From the NCBI GenBank assembly GCA_025617745.1, contig CM046853.1, forward strand, positions 13,821,323 through 13,885,322: a stretch of 64,000 nucleotides of DNA, written 5' to 3'. The translations under genes were made by a program, and so were the position numbers. The notes beneath the pieces are model-generated. The model was given only the letters and a program-made list of their open reading frames with translations, was not told the DNA's origin and ran no database searches. Position 1 is the first letter of the stretch, and every line of letters begins with the position of its first letter. This DNA is from Heliocidaris erythrogramma (taxonomy: Eukaryota; Echinodermata; Echinoidea; Camarodonta; Echinometridae). Below, one piece after another: positions 45,193 through 58,477 of this stretch.

Positions 45193-45984
45193 AGGGATAT
45201 TCTGTGTATGATAAAAGGCTTTTGTGGCTCTTTATGTTTTCTTTCCTTTAAAAGACAGGTTTTTTTAATGACCTGTAGTTTTGGTCATCAGTTTCTAGGA
45301 CACGGATCATTGCATGCAACTTTGCAAGATAAAGTTAAATTGACATTGCGGGTCTAATAACATGAATAATGATCTCATTCAGATTATCTCATTGGTGATC
45401 AGGTTCTGCTTTTCTACTGATGACAGATCTGATTGTCATAAACAATTTTTGTCATTGCTGTATAAACATACTTCATAATCCTCGTTGATTTAAATGATTT
45501 TTGGGAAAATTCTCTATTATTACTGTAAATACTCGTGGGTGGCTAATTCATCTTACGCCCTCATTGTCTTGATGTTCGTTTTGAAACATTCATGAACATT
45601 TCTAATTGATAATATTAATAGATCTATGCCTTCCCCTTGTTTTGTAAATGGTATTTTAATAAAGGAGGCCTATCAATCCCATTTTCTTTTTGGTGGGGGT
45701 GGGGGGGGGGGGGGGCTATGGGTTGATGTTGCAAGTTTAAAATGTGTGAATTGCAATGTAGATAAAGATGGAAACAACTGGTGAGTAGATTAGAGTCCAA
45801 ACGGGCGTTCATACACTCACAGAACCATCACTATGTGGGGCTGTCTCGGTATCGGCAGCAGTGACGGCCTCTAAGTTGAAGAGGTAAAAACACCAATATA
45901 ATAAAAATGAAAAATACTTCTACAATTTAGGATGATAGAATATCTGATCTCAACCATTGCTGATACCAAAAGATTGTCATCTCA

Positions 45985-46145
45985 CAGGGGTGGATCCAGG
46001 AATTTGTAAAAGAGGGGGCACAGAGCCGGAAAAATACACACTAAAGGAGGCAATTTGTTTTCATTGTGTACTCTTAAGGTATGCAAGTTGGGTTTCTAAA
46101 GAGGGGGGCACGGGCCGGTTTTCACCCTATGTAGATCCGCCCCTG
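45985..46145. mobile_element. CAGGGG(T/C)GGATC-type MITE, 161 bp
   Basis: Ends CAGGGGTGGATCCAGG and the imperfect complement GTAGATCCGCCCCTG; ATCTCA flanks both ends. Same family as 27192-27463. Confidence 0.78.
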
Positions 46146-46530
46146 ATCTCATAATTTTTAGCTTATATGGCTAGAGTGCCCATGTCTGTGCACACGCGTA
46201 ACTGCGCGATTCTAATAAAACAAAACACGCAACGAACACAAACTTTTCATCAAACTTATACACAAGCCTCAAAATGTTGTTGTTCACGTCAAAACTCCCG
46301 AACTGCGTGTAAAATGAATGAGTGCGCAGACATGGGCACCATTGTTTTTTCAATGTTGAAATGACACGGCCGCCGTTTCTTGCCGTAAATGGCATTCTAC
46401 TTGCTCTAATTTTAATGATAATTTTTGCAAACTTACTCTTTAGAATATCAGGAATAATATAAAATTAAGCTTTAGAGGAATATTTTAAAAATTCATGTGC
46501 GCAGCCATAAGGCTCCCCATCATACTGTTT

Positions 46531-46597
46531 GCTGAGAGCCAGAAGGGCATAAACTGCATGTACATTTTATATATGCTTCAGCACCCTTCCGGCTTTA
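46531..46597. repeat. Short hairpin repeat, copy 2
   Basis: GAGAGCCAGAAGGGCAT arm and an imperfect complement CACCCTTCCGGCTTT, same family as 2798-2860. Confidence 0.55.
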
Positions 46598-46599
46598 AA

Positions 46600-47750
46600 C
46601 AGAATACTGTTTGCCATACTAAGTGTCCATTGTCGGTGCTTCTTTCTGAAGCTTGTGCTTGTCACAGATAATAGCCAGTCATCGGTATGCTTACATGTAC
46701 ATGACTTTGTGTGCACATGTATGAATGGAAATGGAATTGCAATAAAATATTCTGAAGGTTATTCTGTTTTGTATTGAATGAAAATTGACGAAGCCTGTCT
46801 GATGTACTTCTAAAAATAAGTTACTTAGAAAGTTAAGGTGAGTTTTAGGCTTACATAGGAATTAAATCTGATGAATACATTTTTTTTTAATTCACTCGAG
46901 TGAAAAATGGAATGTGAAAAATATATTTCATTCTGTCCATATTTTGCATCGAGCCACAAAATTATTATGCCACATTTCATTTTGTGTACAGCACTTTAGG
47001 ACACACACTTTTGCTTTACAATTTCTATGCAAACCTCTGTAAACCACAAGTGAATCAGAACCTGTGCAAGTGAATCCAAATTCTTTGATATTATATTTTA
47101 CATTTACTTATCGTGTACACGTAAGGACCTGTTGTGTTAAGGCCGACGAAATTTTGTTTTTCAAAAGGGAATTCTTCTATATCAAACCAGAAGTAAAAAG
47201 AATGTTCAAACTTGAATATAACTTTACATGTAACCTCATGTTAAGGGGGGGGGGGGACAACAACAGACAGACTTTGTAAACAAACAAAGAAACTATAAGA
47301 CACTCACACTCAAGGGCAGTAGGATTTTGAATTGCACCGCACATCTGAGTATTTTCTTTTCTGGGAGAAAATAGGATGCTCTTCTACATCCTCTAATAGA
47401 GGAAAAGCTTAAAGTTGAAATAAGTACACAAAATTTAATGAGCTATAGCATTTAAATGTATTTGCAATGATGGCCTTAATTGGGGAAAGCAAATTATATG
47501 CTCAAGCAAACATAAGGGCATACATGTAATTCATAATTATATGTACATTACATGTTTTACAATGTACATCTGTACACAAGCGGGAAAAAGGGGGAAAATT
47601 TTATATAGAGAAATTGAATTCTAAACCAAACTCCCAAGCATACTTGACAATTGTAGGTTAGATCAATTAAGATGATATGCAAACTTTATGGAAATAATTA
47701 GATCCTCTGTTGTACCTGTAGTTGTTCAAAGTCAGACTTAATAATTAAAA
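46600..47750. other. Gene-free AT-rich stretch
   Basis: Only a short G run (about 47245-47257). No recognised gene or element on either strand. Confidence 0.45.
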
Positions 47751-48290
47751 GGCAATCCAACCTTGGTAATAATGTGATTTGTGTAAAAGTAGAAAAATAA
47801 GAAAACAAGGATGGTGAAAGTTTGCAAGAAATTGGAGAAGGTATAAGAAAGTCATGGATGTTTGAAAAACGAGATCATAAATCTATGGGAATCTCAAATT
47901 GGCACTGTGTCGAGTAGATTCTGATGTATTGGCGCCAGGAGGTCAACTCCCCGTTTGCCGTGCTTTTCCCTTGAAGCAGTACTCAAAATATATTGTAGAT
48001 AGCATATTGGTATAGGTCCTCATGTATAAGAAAAAGATCCTAGTGAGTAATACATTTTGAAAAAAATGACATTTTATATGTCATTTTTTGTGTTGGAGCA
48101 AATGGGAGAGTTGTCCGCCACTACTACATCACAGTGACATTACCAATTCGGCCAATTTGAAATTCCCATTTATTACAACTTTCCAAAATTCATAGATATC
48201 TTATTGCTTGTCTGATTTCATTCAAACTTTCATCAGTCTGCTTTTCTGATTTGTCCTCTTTCTTTCAGAACAACATGAAATTGTGTTAGT
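47751..48290. repeat. Long-TIR element, related to 56268-56810
   Basis: Left part (GGCAATCCAACCTTGGTAAT at 47751) and right part (about 48090-48290) are diverged inverted copies sharing GCAAATGGGAGAG / CTCCCCGTTTGC and GATTTCATTCAAACTTTCAT blocks. The right end was not fixed. Confidence 0.5.
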
Positions 48291-51200
48291 ATATGAAAAC
48301 TTGTGGAAAACTTGTGCAGATGTTAAAAAGATTATAATTTGCTTTTAAAAAGTAATAACAATTTGGTGACAATTTATTTTTTCGACTCAGAAAAAATATT
48401 GTGTAGTTTTAAAAATTATTTTTCGACCATTGCTAGTACTTGTACTTGCGTTGATTTCTGAATAGCTCCCTCTGCGGCAAAAGAAAGATTTTCATTTTTT
48501 ACAAAGGTTTTACAAAGGAGTAACAGGACTTGTGACCTTGAAATTTCATAGGCAGTATCTACAGGAGGTCTACTAAACGTGAGCAAAGTTTTGCTTAAGT
48601 TTGTGCAAATCTGTAAAAGAAATTAAGTACTTTTAAGAAACTGAATTAACAATGAAATAACTAACGTAATCATGGGTGAAAGAGTGTTATACCATTAAAA
48701 TGGGGGAAGAAAGGATTTTGCACACAACAAGCAAATACATGTAACGTATGTAGGAGAGTTCTTGAAGTAGAACATCTTTAAGACTGCATTGATGATTAGA
48801 GACTCTATGTATGTGATCTCAACATAAGAAAGTTATGTTGTGATTCTTTGTTTGATATTTCCCCATCTTTTGTTTACCTGTCCTCTGATTTTTCGGTTGC
48901 CAGTCAGGGCTCTACATATACATGTAGTCCTTAGTCCTAGATTATAGAGATCATGGTCAGTGGTAACTTAAATCACAAGTCCCTTGTGTGAGGGTACTGG
49001 TAAATGCTGATTTAAAAAAAAAAAGATAGATCTGAGATTATTATCAGTATACATGTACTCTTTGATACGCTTGGATACCTATCACTTTTTTTAAAAGAAG
49101 GGTGAATATTTTTCTCATGGCTGTTTGATTTCATTATGACATTCCCAAGAGCATTAGTCGCTAGCATACGTCACAGCTATTGAGATGTTGCGTTTCCATG
49201 GTGACTATTGCCAATGTGAGGTAAGGAGCTGAGAATTCTATACTCTTTTTGTTATGAAAGAGGATAAAAAATAGTGTGTCAAGTGATAACCTTTGGTAAT
49301 CAAATGAGTTGGGGGGAAAAAAAGCAACTGATGGTATTATAATGTCAGTTAGGATAGACTGCATGGCTGCCAGGTGCTCAGAGATCTGGTGGAATCCATT
49401 ATGCATTTATAAATGTTAGTCTATAATGCTATTAGTAGGATGTAGTGTAAACCATGAAGAGATAAATCCAGGGTAGTTCTTCTGAATGCGTCTGATATTT
49501 TTTGAAAATTTCATGTCTTATGCTGAAGTTGAAATGGAAACAAATATATACATGGCAAATTCTTGGAGATAGGAGCTTTCTAGGCAGATGTATTTGCACA
49601 CTAATTAGAGCTGTCTGTATAAATACATTTGAATATATTTGTTTTAATTTGAAAAGAATTGTTTTCTGTTTATGTTTTAGCTCTTAAAACATATATCTTT
49701 TTGGTTCATTACACCTGGGTTTTTTTTATTCCAGAGTAAAAAGTGAGTTTTCCTTGGAGCAATAGTATTTTATCACTAACTGTCTTTTTACTCTTAGTAC
49801 AGCGTACTGAAATCATCTGTAAAATGTAATCATAATTGTGTAGACCGTTAACAGGTTGACTGTATTGTCAAACTTCATCTTTGCACTGTTCACTTGATCG
49901 GTAACGATTAGGATCATTGATGACATTCTTCTTCTCACACTTCAGCTACATGCATGTGAATGCACAGGAGACAAACTTAATTGTAATTGGGTCATAAATT
50001 TGTGTGTGCTCATGGGAAAGGAGGGCAATGTTTTATCACTAATTTGATATCATTGACAAGTGTTGCATATTGAAATTTGTTTGCCAGCTTGTCAGCGTTA
50101 GCTGTTTACATGAAGGTTTGATGTCAAATGAAAAGTGTATTTCATGATTCAAGTTATACAGAAGAATAGTAAAAGTTTGTTCTATATTGTCATTAGAAAA
50201 CATTGAATGGTAGGCCAAAATTTACCCCCAAACATGGATTTGACAATTAACAATTCGAGCATCCATGTACTTATGCAGCTTTTAAAGTAGAGGATTTCTT
50301 TTACATATGTATAGTTGTTGTAGTGATACCCTAAATGGCCAAGACATCAATGAACAATTTGTCTTTCATTATGAAATACAAATGTATTCCAAGAGTAGAT
50401 CTGTGTGTACACACTAAAATCTTACTTTGTATTGGCACAAAGGCATTGCCAGTACTTCCATGAACCTTATACATGTAGTCATCCATACTTGTTGACATGG
50501 TGCCTTTAATATAGTCAAGCCATGTGGGACTGTAGCAAAACCTAAGCAATGAGTAATAGTCATTCAGGTGGGAGGAGTATATAGTCACTGCTGGTATTTT
50601 GAGCCGTGAGTCACCCTGCCAAGCAGCCATAGGAACCTCTGTATTGGTCTTTCCCTTTCTGTTTTCTCTAAATCTGTCTCTTGTTTCCCTCTCTCTCTCC
50701 CTCTCGATTATTTTTGTCTCATGGCACTAGCACTCTCGCTGCCTGATCTTGTTTGCCCGTAGATTAGTTCTTCTATTTCCCCCTCTTTACATGTATTACT
50801 GTTTTTTCCTACTCTGCCTACTGTGCACTTTTTAGTATACATGTACATGTACTTCTCTCCTTTTATTGTTAGTTCCACTCTATTTTTTTTTTGGGGGGGG
50901 GGGGTGTAACCAGTAGGTCCATGGTGTAACTTGATCAAAGATGCAGTGTGAATGAAATAATGTATATTTTTGTAGTTTTGCCGTGCTCTATATTTGCTAA
51001 TATCTCTATATTAATTCAATGTGTTTTTAGTGTCTTTTTTTAAATTGAAACTTAAGTATTCATTATCCCAGTTATTGAATTCTGAATTTAATAAAACACC
51101 CAGATTTTTACAAAGTAAGCTCATCATTTAATTTTTTTTAATATTGGAATTTGGTATTTTAATGCATTTTTTTTTCCAAGCTGGAAATCCTTGAAAATGA

Positions 51201-53180
51201 AGCATCAGATTACCAGGATGTCGAGTCTGCAATACACGTGTTGCATTCCCTAAAACATTTTTTTCTGTTTTTGTGTTTTCATGATTTGCAGAACATTCTA
51301 GTGACTTTTCTACATTCTTGCATATTTTGGCCTGCATAGTGTATTACTCTCACTACATGTATATGAAATTACAGCATTGTTTTAAAATAGCATGATATAC
51401 ATGTACATGTAGATAAGAAACTTTTCATGGAACTGAGGTCAGTGAATGGTTGATAGTGCGGTGCATTCTCTTCTAGGTCGTAGATATACATTTACGTACC
51501 ACCCAAACACAATAGAGTCAGGGGAACTTGTTCACTCAACCAACAGGTCCCATTGTCGTAACTCAGTTAAAGATTGACGTAAATCTGCATACCGCATGCC
51601 CATATATGGCAGAGAGGCTCTACCTGTCTCCCACAAGTTGTATACAAACAGTGTGGGACTGGGCAAAGTACCCTTGTCATTTACTAATTCTAGTTGACCT
51701 GTTCACTTTGTGTATACAGCAAAGCACGTGTATGCTCTTGATTGTTTAGTTTATGATTGTATAAGTGGAAGGATTTGTGATGATAAATTTTCCTTCAGGA
51801 TCTCTAATTTTGGAACTGCATGAATCATAAAAAGACCACGTTGTGGTAAATCTCAGCAGTTATAACTATTAGTTACCTGTGTAATGAGTACATTTAGTCA
51901 AACAGGATAATAACGTGAGAATCTTGTGAAGGCATTGGAAGATACATGTACTTTATAGGACTTACCAACGCAAATACAGGCTTCTTTATTATTGGATAGA
52001 CATATTACAGGTAGGCCTATAGAGCGACATGTACACATACATGTACTTTCCTCAAATACTACATGTATTTCTTCTGTTCTGTTATAAAAAAAATTCTTCA
52101 AACTTGTAGATGAATTACAAGTTCTTGTATGTTCACATAATGTCTTCATTTCTATCAGTAGAACTATAGTATGAATAAAAGTTTATGTTGGTAATTGATA
52201 CACAACATTTTTACTTTCCTGAAAATGAGACATTATTCTATCTTACTATTTTGATCTAGACCTGTTCATTGCTTTGACTGTCTCACTTTCAATCTACGTC
52301 ATACATGTATGCCAACTGAAAGTGATTAACTGCCAATAATTAGCCAAGTTGCATGATTTTCATAATTCTGACCACAGTGATCTTTACTCCAATGCCACTG
52401 TCCAGTAACCACACAGATTTTCAACAACAACAGTGTCTGATATCATATCATAATTATCTCCCTTTCACATATGCCTATATCCATGGTCACCTGCCAACAA
52501 TATTATAAATCTTGATAATGTTTTTATATCTCATAAACTTACTGATGGTGATGTCTTCATTATTGACGTCATTCTATTTCTTCATACACGTGCTTGGGCA
52601 GTCTGGTGTATGTTCCATTTTGCTTGTCTAATGATATCAGAAGTATTGTCTTTTAGCAGAATGATATGCAAATTATTTTAAATAGTGGACTACACTGTAT
52701 ATAAACAAGTTGACCTACTTGTAAGTGCACATCATATCCTTAGTAGTTGTTGATTTCTAAAGAAGGAAGTATGTCAATGTCATTATGTCTTTAGTGGTGA
52801 ATTTTTTTTTTTCTGATTGATAATAATTAACAAAGAAAGTAAAGAAGAAGTCTTCTGATTGCCTTTTCCTTTCAAAAAAACAATGTACAATATTTATATA
52901 ATGGTATCTATTGTATAGTGTATTTACGAAATAAGTTTTTAAATGTACAGTATCTCAGAGAATACTCAGAAGACGTATTAAAGAGAGAACCAAATTCATG
53001 TATTCCCAGTCAATGTCCCTGCCTCGCTGGTGACATTTTACAGATAAACGGCATGCATGTTATTCAGTGAAGTGTGAAGCTGTCTGGCAGTGGAAACCCA
53101 GAGAATTGGATTCAAGCATAATATTTCTTCCCTCTTGTTTACATAAATGGTTCTCAAATGTACCACATTCTGAATTGAAA
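48291..53180. other. Gene-free AT-rich stretch
   Basis: Mostly unique AT-rich DNA with scattered ACATGTACATGTA motifs and a G run near 50891-50904. No exon with recognisable motifs, no tRNA. May be intronic or intergenic. Confidence 0.4.
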
Positions 53181-53910
53181 ATCGTTGAAAATTAAATCTC
53201 AGCCCTCTGTCTGTCTGTCTTTACAGTCATCTGAATGTTCTCTGTATCTTTCTTCCTTTTCTCTCTTTTATGTTTTTATGTTCACTTTACCCTCATTTTA
53301 CTCACCGTCAGTCTCTCCAAGGAATTATTCTATACGAAGATTCTCTTTCTCTTTTGTTTCTGACCTCTCAGTATCTTTTGTTCACTCATGAACTCTCACC
53401 CCACTCCTCCCGTCAATCTCTCTCATTCATTTATATCCCTATCTGTCTCTCTCTTCCCTTTATGTCCTCTCATTTGTCTCTGTTCAGTCATCAACCCTCA
53501 TCTCACTCGCTCATCTTTCTCTCCTACAAGCTGCCTCTCTATTTTCTATCTGTCTTTGTCTTCCCTCTTCCTTCCTTTGCCCTTGGTTTTCTCTGTTCAT
53601 TCAACAACTCTTGTCTCATTCCCTCATCCATTTCTCCTGTGAACTGCCTCTATCTCCCATCTTCCAGCATCCTCTCATCTCAGTTTTCTCTGTTCATCTG
53701 GCATCAACCCTCATCTCACCCCATCCTGTTCTCTTTATTTCTATCTCTCTCTCTTGCTCTGTCTGTCTGTCTCTTTCTCTGTCTCTTTGTTTCTCTGAGT
53801 TTGTTCTGTTTGGTCATATACCCTTATCTCATTACCTCATCCATCTCTTCTGCTGTCTTTCTATTTCTATCTCTCCCATTCTCTCACCATCTGCCTCTAT
53901 TCCATTCCAG
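53180..53910 (+). repeat. Pyrimidine-rich degenerate minisatellite
   Basis: About 730 bp of C/T-rich DNA in which a motif like TCTCTGTTCA...ACCCTCATCTCAC returns at about 53480, 53593, 53686 and 53803 (spacing about 90-117 bp), with TCTCTCTG filler. Overlapping open frames of Ser/Leu/Phe composition, one of 245 codons, look like by-products. Confidence 0.7.
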
Positions 53911-54813
53911 GGTAAGGGCAATAAAAAGCAGTGTTCACGTTTTAGGCATCTTTCATGAAACTGACTTAAAGAAATTGCATATTGAAAACAATTTACCAGC
54001 AATATAAGCTCTTCCTCAATGGATTTTTTTTTTCTTTTTATTGGGTTTAGATTATGCTATACTTGCATAGAAACGATGAGATGGAATGAAGCGTGTTTTT
54101 TCCCCGAGAAGTTTTCTCTAATGCAAAAGACACTGCAATATCTGCAATATGTTTTCTAGAAGGATATGATCAATCTTGTGAACAGGCCTACTACCTGCCA
54201 GGAGCCGCCTCGAGCCCTGGACAAAAAAATGAGCAAATCCAATCATTTACAGCCTTGCAGAGACTTGTTCCACATGTCCCAAATGGTAAATTACCACATC
54301 CCTCATGGTCACAATTACATTGTCAAATATATTATTCACAAGCTTCTGCCTCAATTTACAGCTTAAAGAGCACTGAAAGGCAGTGTATGGATGCTTAAAG
54401 TATATTGGAATATTTTAATCCAAAAGATGTATTCATCCCTGTAGTGCGATTTATAGTTGTTATACATTTACCAGATGGGATTAAGCGTAAATGAAGTCAT
54501 TTTTCATAACAGCCGTACAGCAATGTTCTACCTACATGTATGTTGGTCTGAGCTCACAATTCAAATCATGGATGGAAGCTCTGTAAGAAAAAAAAAATCA
54601 GTTTCTTCCTAATTTAATAATTACATAATATTTGAAGGAATATTGTGTTGAAGACTTAAGCATTTTTTGTTCAATAGTGTTTTTCAGTTCTTTCAATTAG
54701 AAAGATGTGTTCCTATTGGGGAAGTAAAAGGGAAAGAATAGTACATGTAGAATGTATTGATGAAGTTATGTTAGTAGAAAACAAAAATAGTAAAAGACGA
54801 TAATCAAATACAT

Positions 54814-54955
54814 CAGGGGAGCGTTTCATTAAGCGTTTTGTCAGTGATTTTTACCGACAACTGCTATAAGCTACTGAAATCCTTGCATCTGATTGGCTGA
54901 GAGCAAATTTGTCAGTAAAAATCACTGACAAAACGCTTGATGAAACGCTCCCCTG
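54814..54955. mobile_element. Palindromic MITE, copy 3
   Basis: Best-preserved copy: CAGGGGAGCGTTTCATTAAG to CTTGATGAAACGCTCCCCTG, 142 bp, with the pairing extending into flanking ATCA/TGAT. Confidence 0.88.
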
Positions 54956-56267
54956 ATATATTATATGTAGACTCCAAATCATCTGCTTATTTCATTAGTA
55001 TTACAAGTTACCGGGTCTTTAGTTCCTGTATTCTAATCTGCGATACTTTTAATTAAAAAGACTGATGGCCAACCTCTATTTTACCATTCCAGATACATGT
55101 AAGTGGCCTGTAGTCAGAATAATGGAAAGTAGTTAAATTAGGGAGGTTTATATCTCACACTTGTCTGTTGTCTGAAAGACATGTGTGATTAATAAAAGTT
55201 ATAGAATGGTTTGTTGATGTGAAACTGTCATTACCACACCTGAAATTGAGATTAGCAATCAGTCATGCAGGTGGGTTGCTAGTGACCTTTCGTTTCATCC
55301 AATTAATCACTATAGGATCATGTTCCCACTTACGAAAATGAGGCGATTCAACATACTTTTCAGGCCCTGCTTTATTTGCTAGACTCATCGTGATAAACAA
55401 TACATAGAGCAATATTTACGCTTGTACATGTCTTTGTGAGTTTTCAGAACATTTTAATTATTTTGCATATTATTTTCATCTGATTACATTATTTAGTGTT
55501 TTTTTTATTACCACTGTAACTTATTAATTACGCTTTCCGAACAAGTACAGTTTTTTTTCCAAGATGAAAAAAAAAGCCTACATTTGATTCTTGTGCAGTG
55601 GCAAGTAATTATATCAATAAACCATCTGTGCTGTCTGCAAAACATTCTTTTCATTTAATGCAATTTCATATTAAGGTGGAAAAAATTTTATATACCCCTG
55701 TGTATCACAATACATTACATTTTAATGGAAATATGGGAAGATGTTTCTAGTAGTACAAGCAAATCTTTCATTTCGCCCTCCCCAATATCCCCGGCATTGT
55801 AGACATATTTGCTCGCCGCTGAATGATTTCATGTGAAAGAAATTGCAAATTTTTCATCATTCATTGAAAACGGAGCTTCTGAAGCTCTGACTAGCAGAAG
55901 TAATGACTGTCAAAAAGAGATGCTTTATATTGATTATTGGGAGACGGCTCGCTCAGGTTTAAATATTTTCTGAGAGCATGAAAATTGCAGATGTGGCATT
56001 TCTGTGTATTTAATGAGGCAGAAGGTAAGGGCAGCGGTACGTTGCATCGGAGAGTCTTGGCAACTTCTCTTGCATCTGAAAAAAATATATTTAAGAGTAG
56101 AATCTACAGGGTTGCTTTACGTAGTCACTGTTCTTGAAATGTGACAACAAATCTGCAAATTCAAAGAGATGTTTTTTTTCTTTTATTTTCAGGATAAGAT
56201 GAAAGAGGTGAATTGTGAATGAATCGATCTGCTACAAATATCCTTGAAGATAGCATTAATATTAAAC
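54956..56267. other. Gene-free AT-rich stretch
   Basis: No repeat, tRNA or exon recognised. Short T runs only. Confidence 0.4.
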
Positions 56268-56810
56268 AGGGAAAGTCCACCCTGTTATTAATTTGATTTG
56301 AATAAAGGAAGAAAAATGAGAGAAACAGATTAATGAAAGTTTGAGGAAAATCAGATAAGAAATAAGAAAGTTATGAAATTTTGAAATTGTAATCAATCAA
56401 ACACAAATTGACACCTCCATGATGTATCTTTGGGAGCTCCTCTCCCAATTGCTCAGTACAGAAAATGTCATAAATTTTCATTTTCTTAGTTTTTGATGAA
56501 GGAATAGATTTGTTTCATACAGGTGTTGTGTAAAAACATATAAAGCAATGATTATATATCTATAAGGTGAGTGTATGATTTAATTTTTTTTTAGAGAAAA
56601 TGGAAATTAATAATTTTGGGGTACAGGGCAAATGGGAGAGGAGCTCACAAGACACTATACTTCACAGAGTTGCCAAGTTGTTTGATTGATTACATCTTCA
56701 AAAATTGACAACTTATTTCTTATCAGATTTTGCTCAAATCTTTGCTGATCTGTTTCTTCAATTATTTTGCTTCTTTTAAAGCCAACTTGTAATCAGGGTG
56801 TAATTTCCCT
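56268..56810. mobile_element. Long-TIR foldback element
   Basis: Left AGGGAAAGTCCACCCTGTTA and right end complement of AGGGAAATTACACCCTGATT; inner blocks such as GAGCTCCTCTCCCATTTGCC and its partner also pair. About 543 bp, non-coding, related to 47751-48290. Confidence 0.65.
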
Positions 56811-57421
56811 TGAAGATTTTTTTTTTTTTTTTTTTCTTCTTTATACTGCTAGTCTGTTAAAAAGACTTTACCTCTTTCAGATTTCTTGTTTCCTAGATTT
56901 ACTTGGCAAATGTGCATGCTGTCAACAAAGCAAAACATGTTCTTGTAGGCATATTCATAACTGAATTGAAGACACACGTTGTGGAATACAGTGTATCGAT
57001 CTTGTGTTATAGATCCTGTACAGTTTTAAGTTGCTAATAAGTGGCATGCATCTAGAACATGTTCATTAGTCCTGCAAGTTCTCATTTATCAAATGAGATA
57101 TCAAACGCACCATGGAGTTACAAGGAGGAAGGGAAATCTCCCGTTTCAAGTACATGTACATGTATGTAAATGAACTGGGAAGTGTCTACTTAGTTTTCAA
57201 GTGCAGTATTAGTAACATGGTCCTATTTTATGGCATTTATTCATCAATAGTCAAGTTCATCTATGTAGTAATTTCATCAATTCATATTCAGAATGTAGCC
57301 TTAATTGAGGATTGATTTCATTTCGTTTCATCGTTTTGCAGATCATGAAACTCTTTCAAACAGAGCATCAGCTGTATAGCTCAGATGGAATAGGAAATTG
57401 AATTGAATTGAAATGTAGTTT

Positions 57422-57790
57422 AACAAATCTTTAGGCATTTTACTCCCAGTGTTAAAGATCGTATGCTCGATCTGTAATGAAAAACACAAGTCAGAAATAT
57501 TGGAACCAGCGGGATTCGAACCTGTCATCTACTGCTTGCCGGGCAGCGACTTAACCACCAGGCTATTCTGGTTCACGGCCAAGTCACGATGAACTAGAAT
57601 CAAATACCCAAGATCCTCTTCTTTCTGACTCATTAATATTCAAACGGTCCGCCGTAGACAATGGTTAGTAAACGAAGACTTGTGTTTTTCATCACAGATC
57701 GAGCATACGATCTTTAACACTGGGAGTAAAATGCCTAAAGATTTGTTTACAAATTAAAAATTCCTCCCCAGTCAAGCTTCTTCGTTTACT
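57422..57790. mobile_element. Hairpin element with internal tRNA-like sequence and 16-bp target duplication
   Basis: An exact 16-bp direct repeat AATTGAAATGTAGTTT flanks it (57406-57421, 57791-57806). Inside are two 71-bp inverted arms (57422-57492 and 57677-57747, one mismatch), a second small inverted pair (TTAGTAAACGAAG near 57665 and CTTCGTTTACTAA near 57780), and between the arms a minus-strand tRNA-like stretch. A 16-bp duplication suggests target-primed retroinsertion. Confidence 0.75.
57508..57578 (-). pseudogene. tRNA-like sequence inside the hairpin element
   Basis: On the minus strand: AATAGCCTGGTGGTTAAGTC (A-box like), a hairpin with loop CCGGCAA, and GGTTCGAATCCCGC (exact B box) closed by a CCAG/CTGG acceptor-like pair. 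Position 33 is C rather than T, so it is more likely a tRNA-derived SINE segment than a working tRNA. Confidence 0.55.
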
Positions 57791-58410
57791 AATTGAAATG
57801 TAGTTTCCCAAAACAAGTGTTTAATGTTACAACAGAGTAGATGTAGATGATTACTATGAAAGTCGGTCATGATTGTAATTTTTGAGATTAAAAATATGAG
57901 TCAAATGCTTCAAGACTTCATGTCATATGTAGCAGACCCAATTGGGGTAGTTTATTAAGTGCTGTAGTTGGAGTGGATTTCTGCTAAGCTAGCCAAAGTA
58001 TTGAAAATTCTTGAACATGTCTAATTGAGAGTGTCATACTCCTCAAAATAGTAATAGGGATATAACTTCTTCTTTTTTAAAAAGTTCATATGAGTAGGCA
58101 TATAACTTTATTATTTGAGGTGGAAACTTTGCATCGCTATTAACAACACGATCCCATAAAAAATTGACCAGCAAAGAAAAAAGACCAGACAGACGTGTGG
58201 GAAATTATTTGAAGATGAGAAAAGAATGCATGCATGCTTCACAAATCATTCCAGAGCATATCGCTAATTATCTGGTCCCTTCAAATCTGTGCATGTTCTA
58301 CATTAATCACAGTCTTTTGAGTTATTCAGAATGCAAAATTGAAGATTATTTAGGAAACATTTTGCCCCCTTGTGACATAATATTGATAACTTTCAGAAAC
58401 AACTTTATTT

Positions 58411-58477
58411 CGTTGAGAGCTAGAAGGTCATTAACACCTTTTCTTTTACATTGAATTAACACCCTTCTGGCTCTTTG
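58411..58477. repeat. Short hairpin repeat, copy 3
   Basis: GAGAGCTAGAAGGTCATTAA arm paired with TTAACACCCTTCTGGCTCTT, loop of about 20 nt. Same family as 2798-2860 and 46531-46597. Confidence 0.6.

Noticed and set aside
57508-57578. Functional tRNA gene
   Set aside because: Good B box, but position 33 is not T and stems are imperfect; it lies inside a mobile hairpin element.
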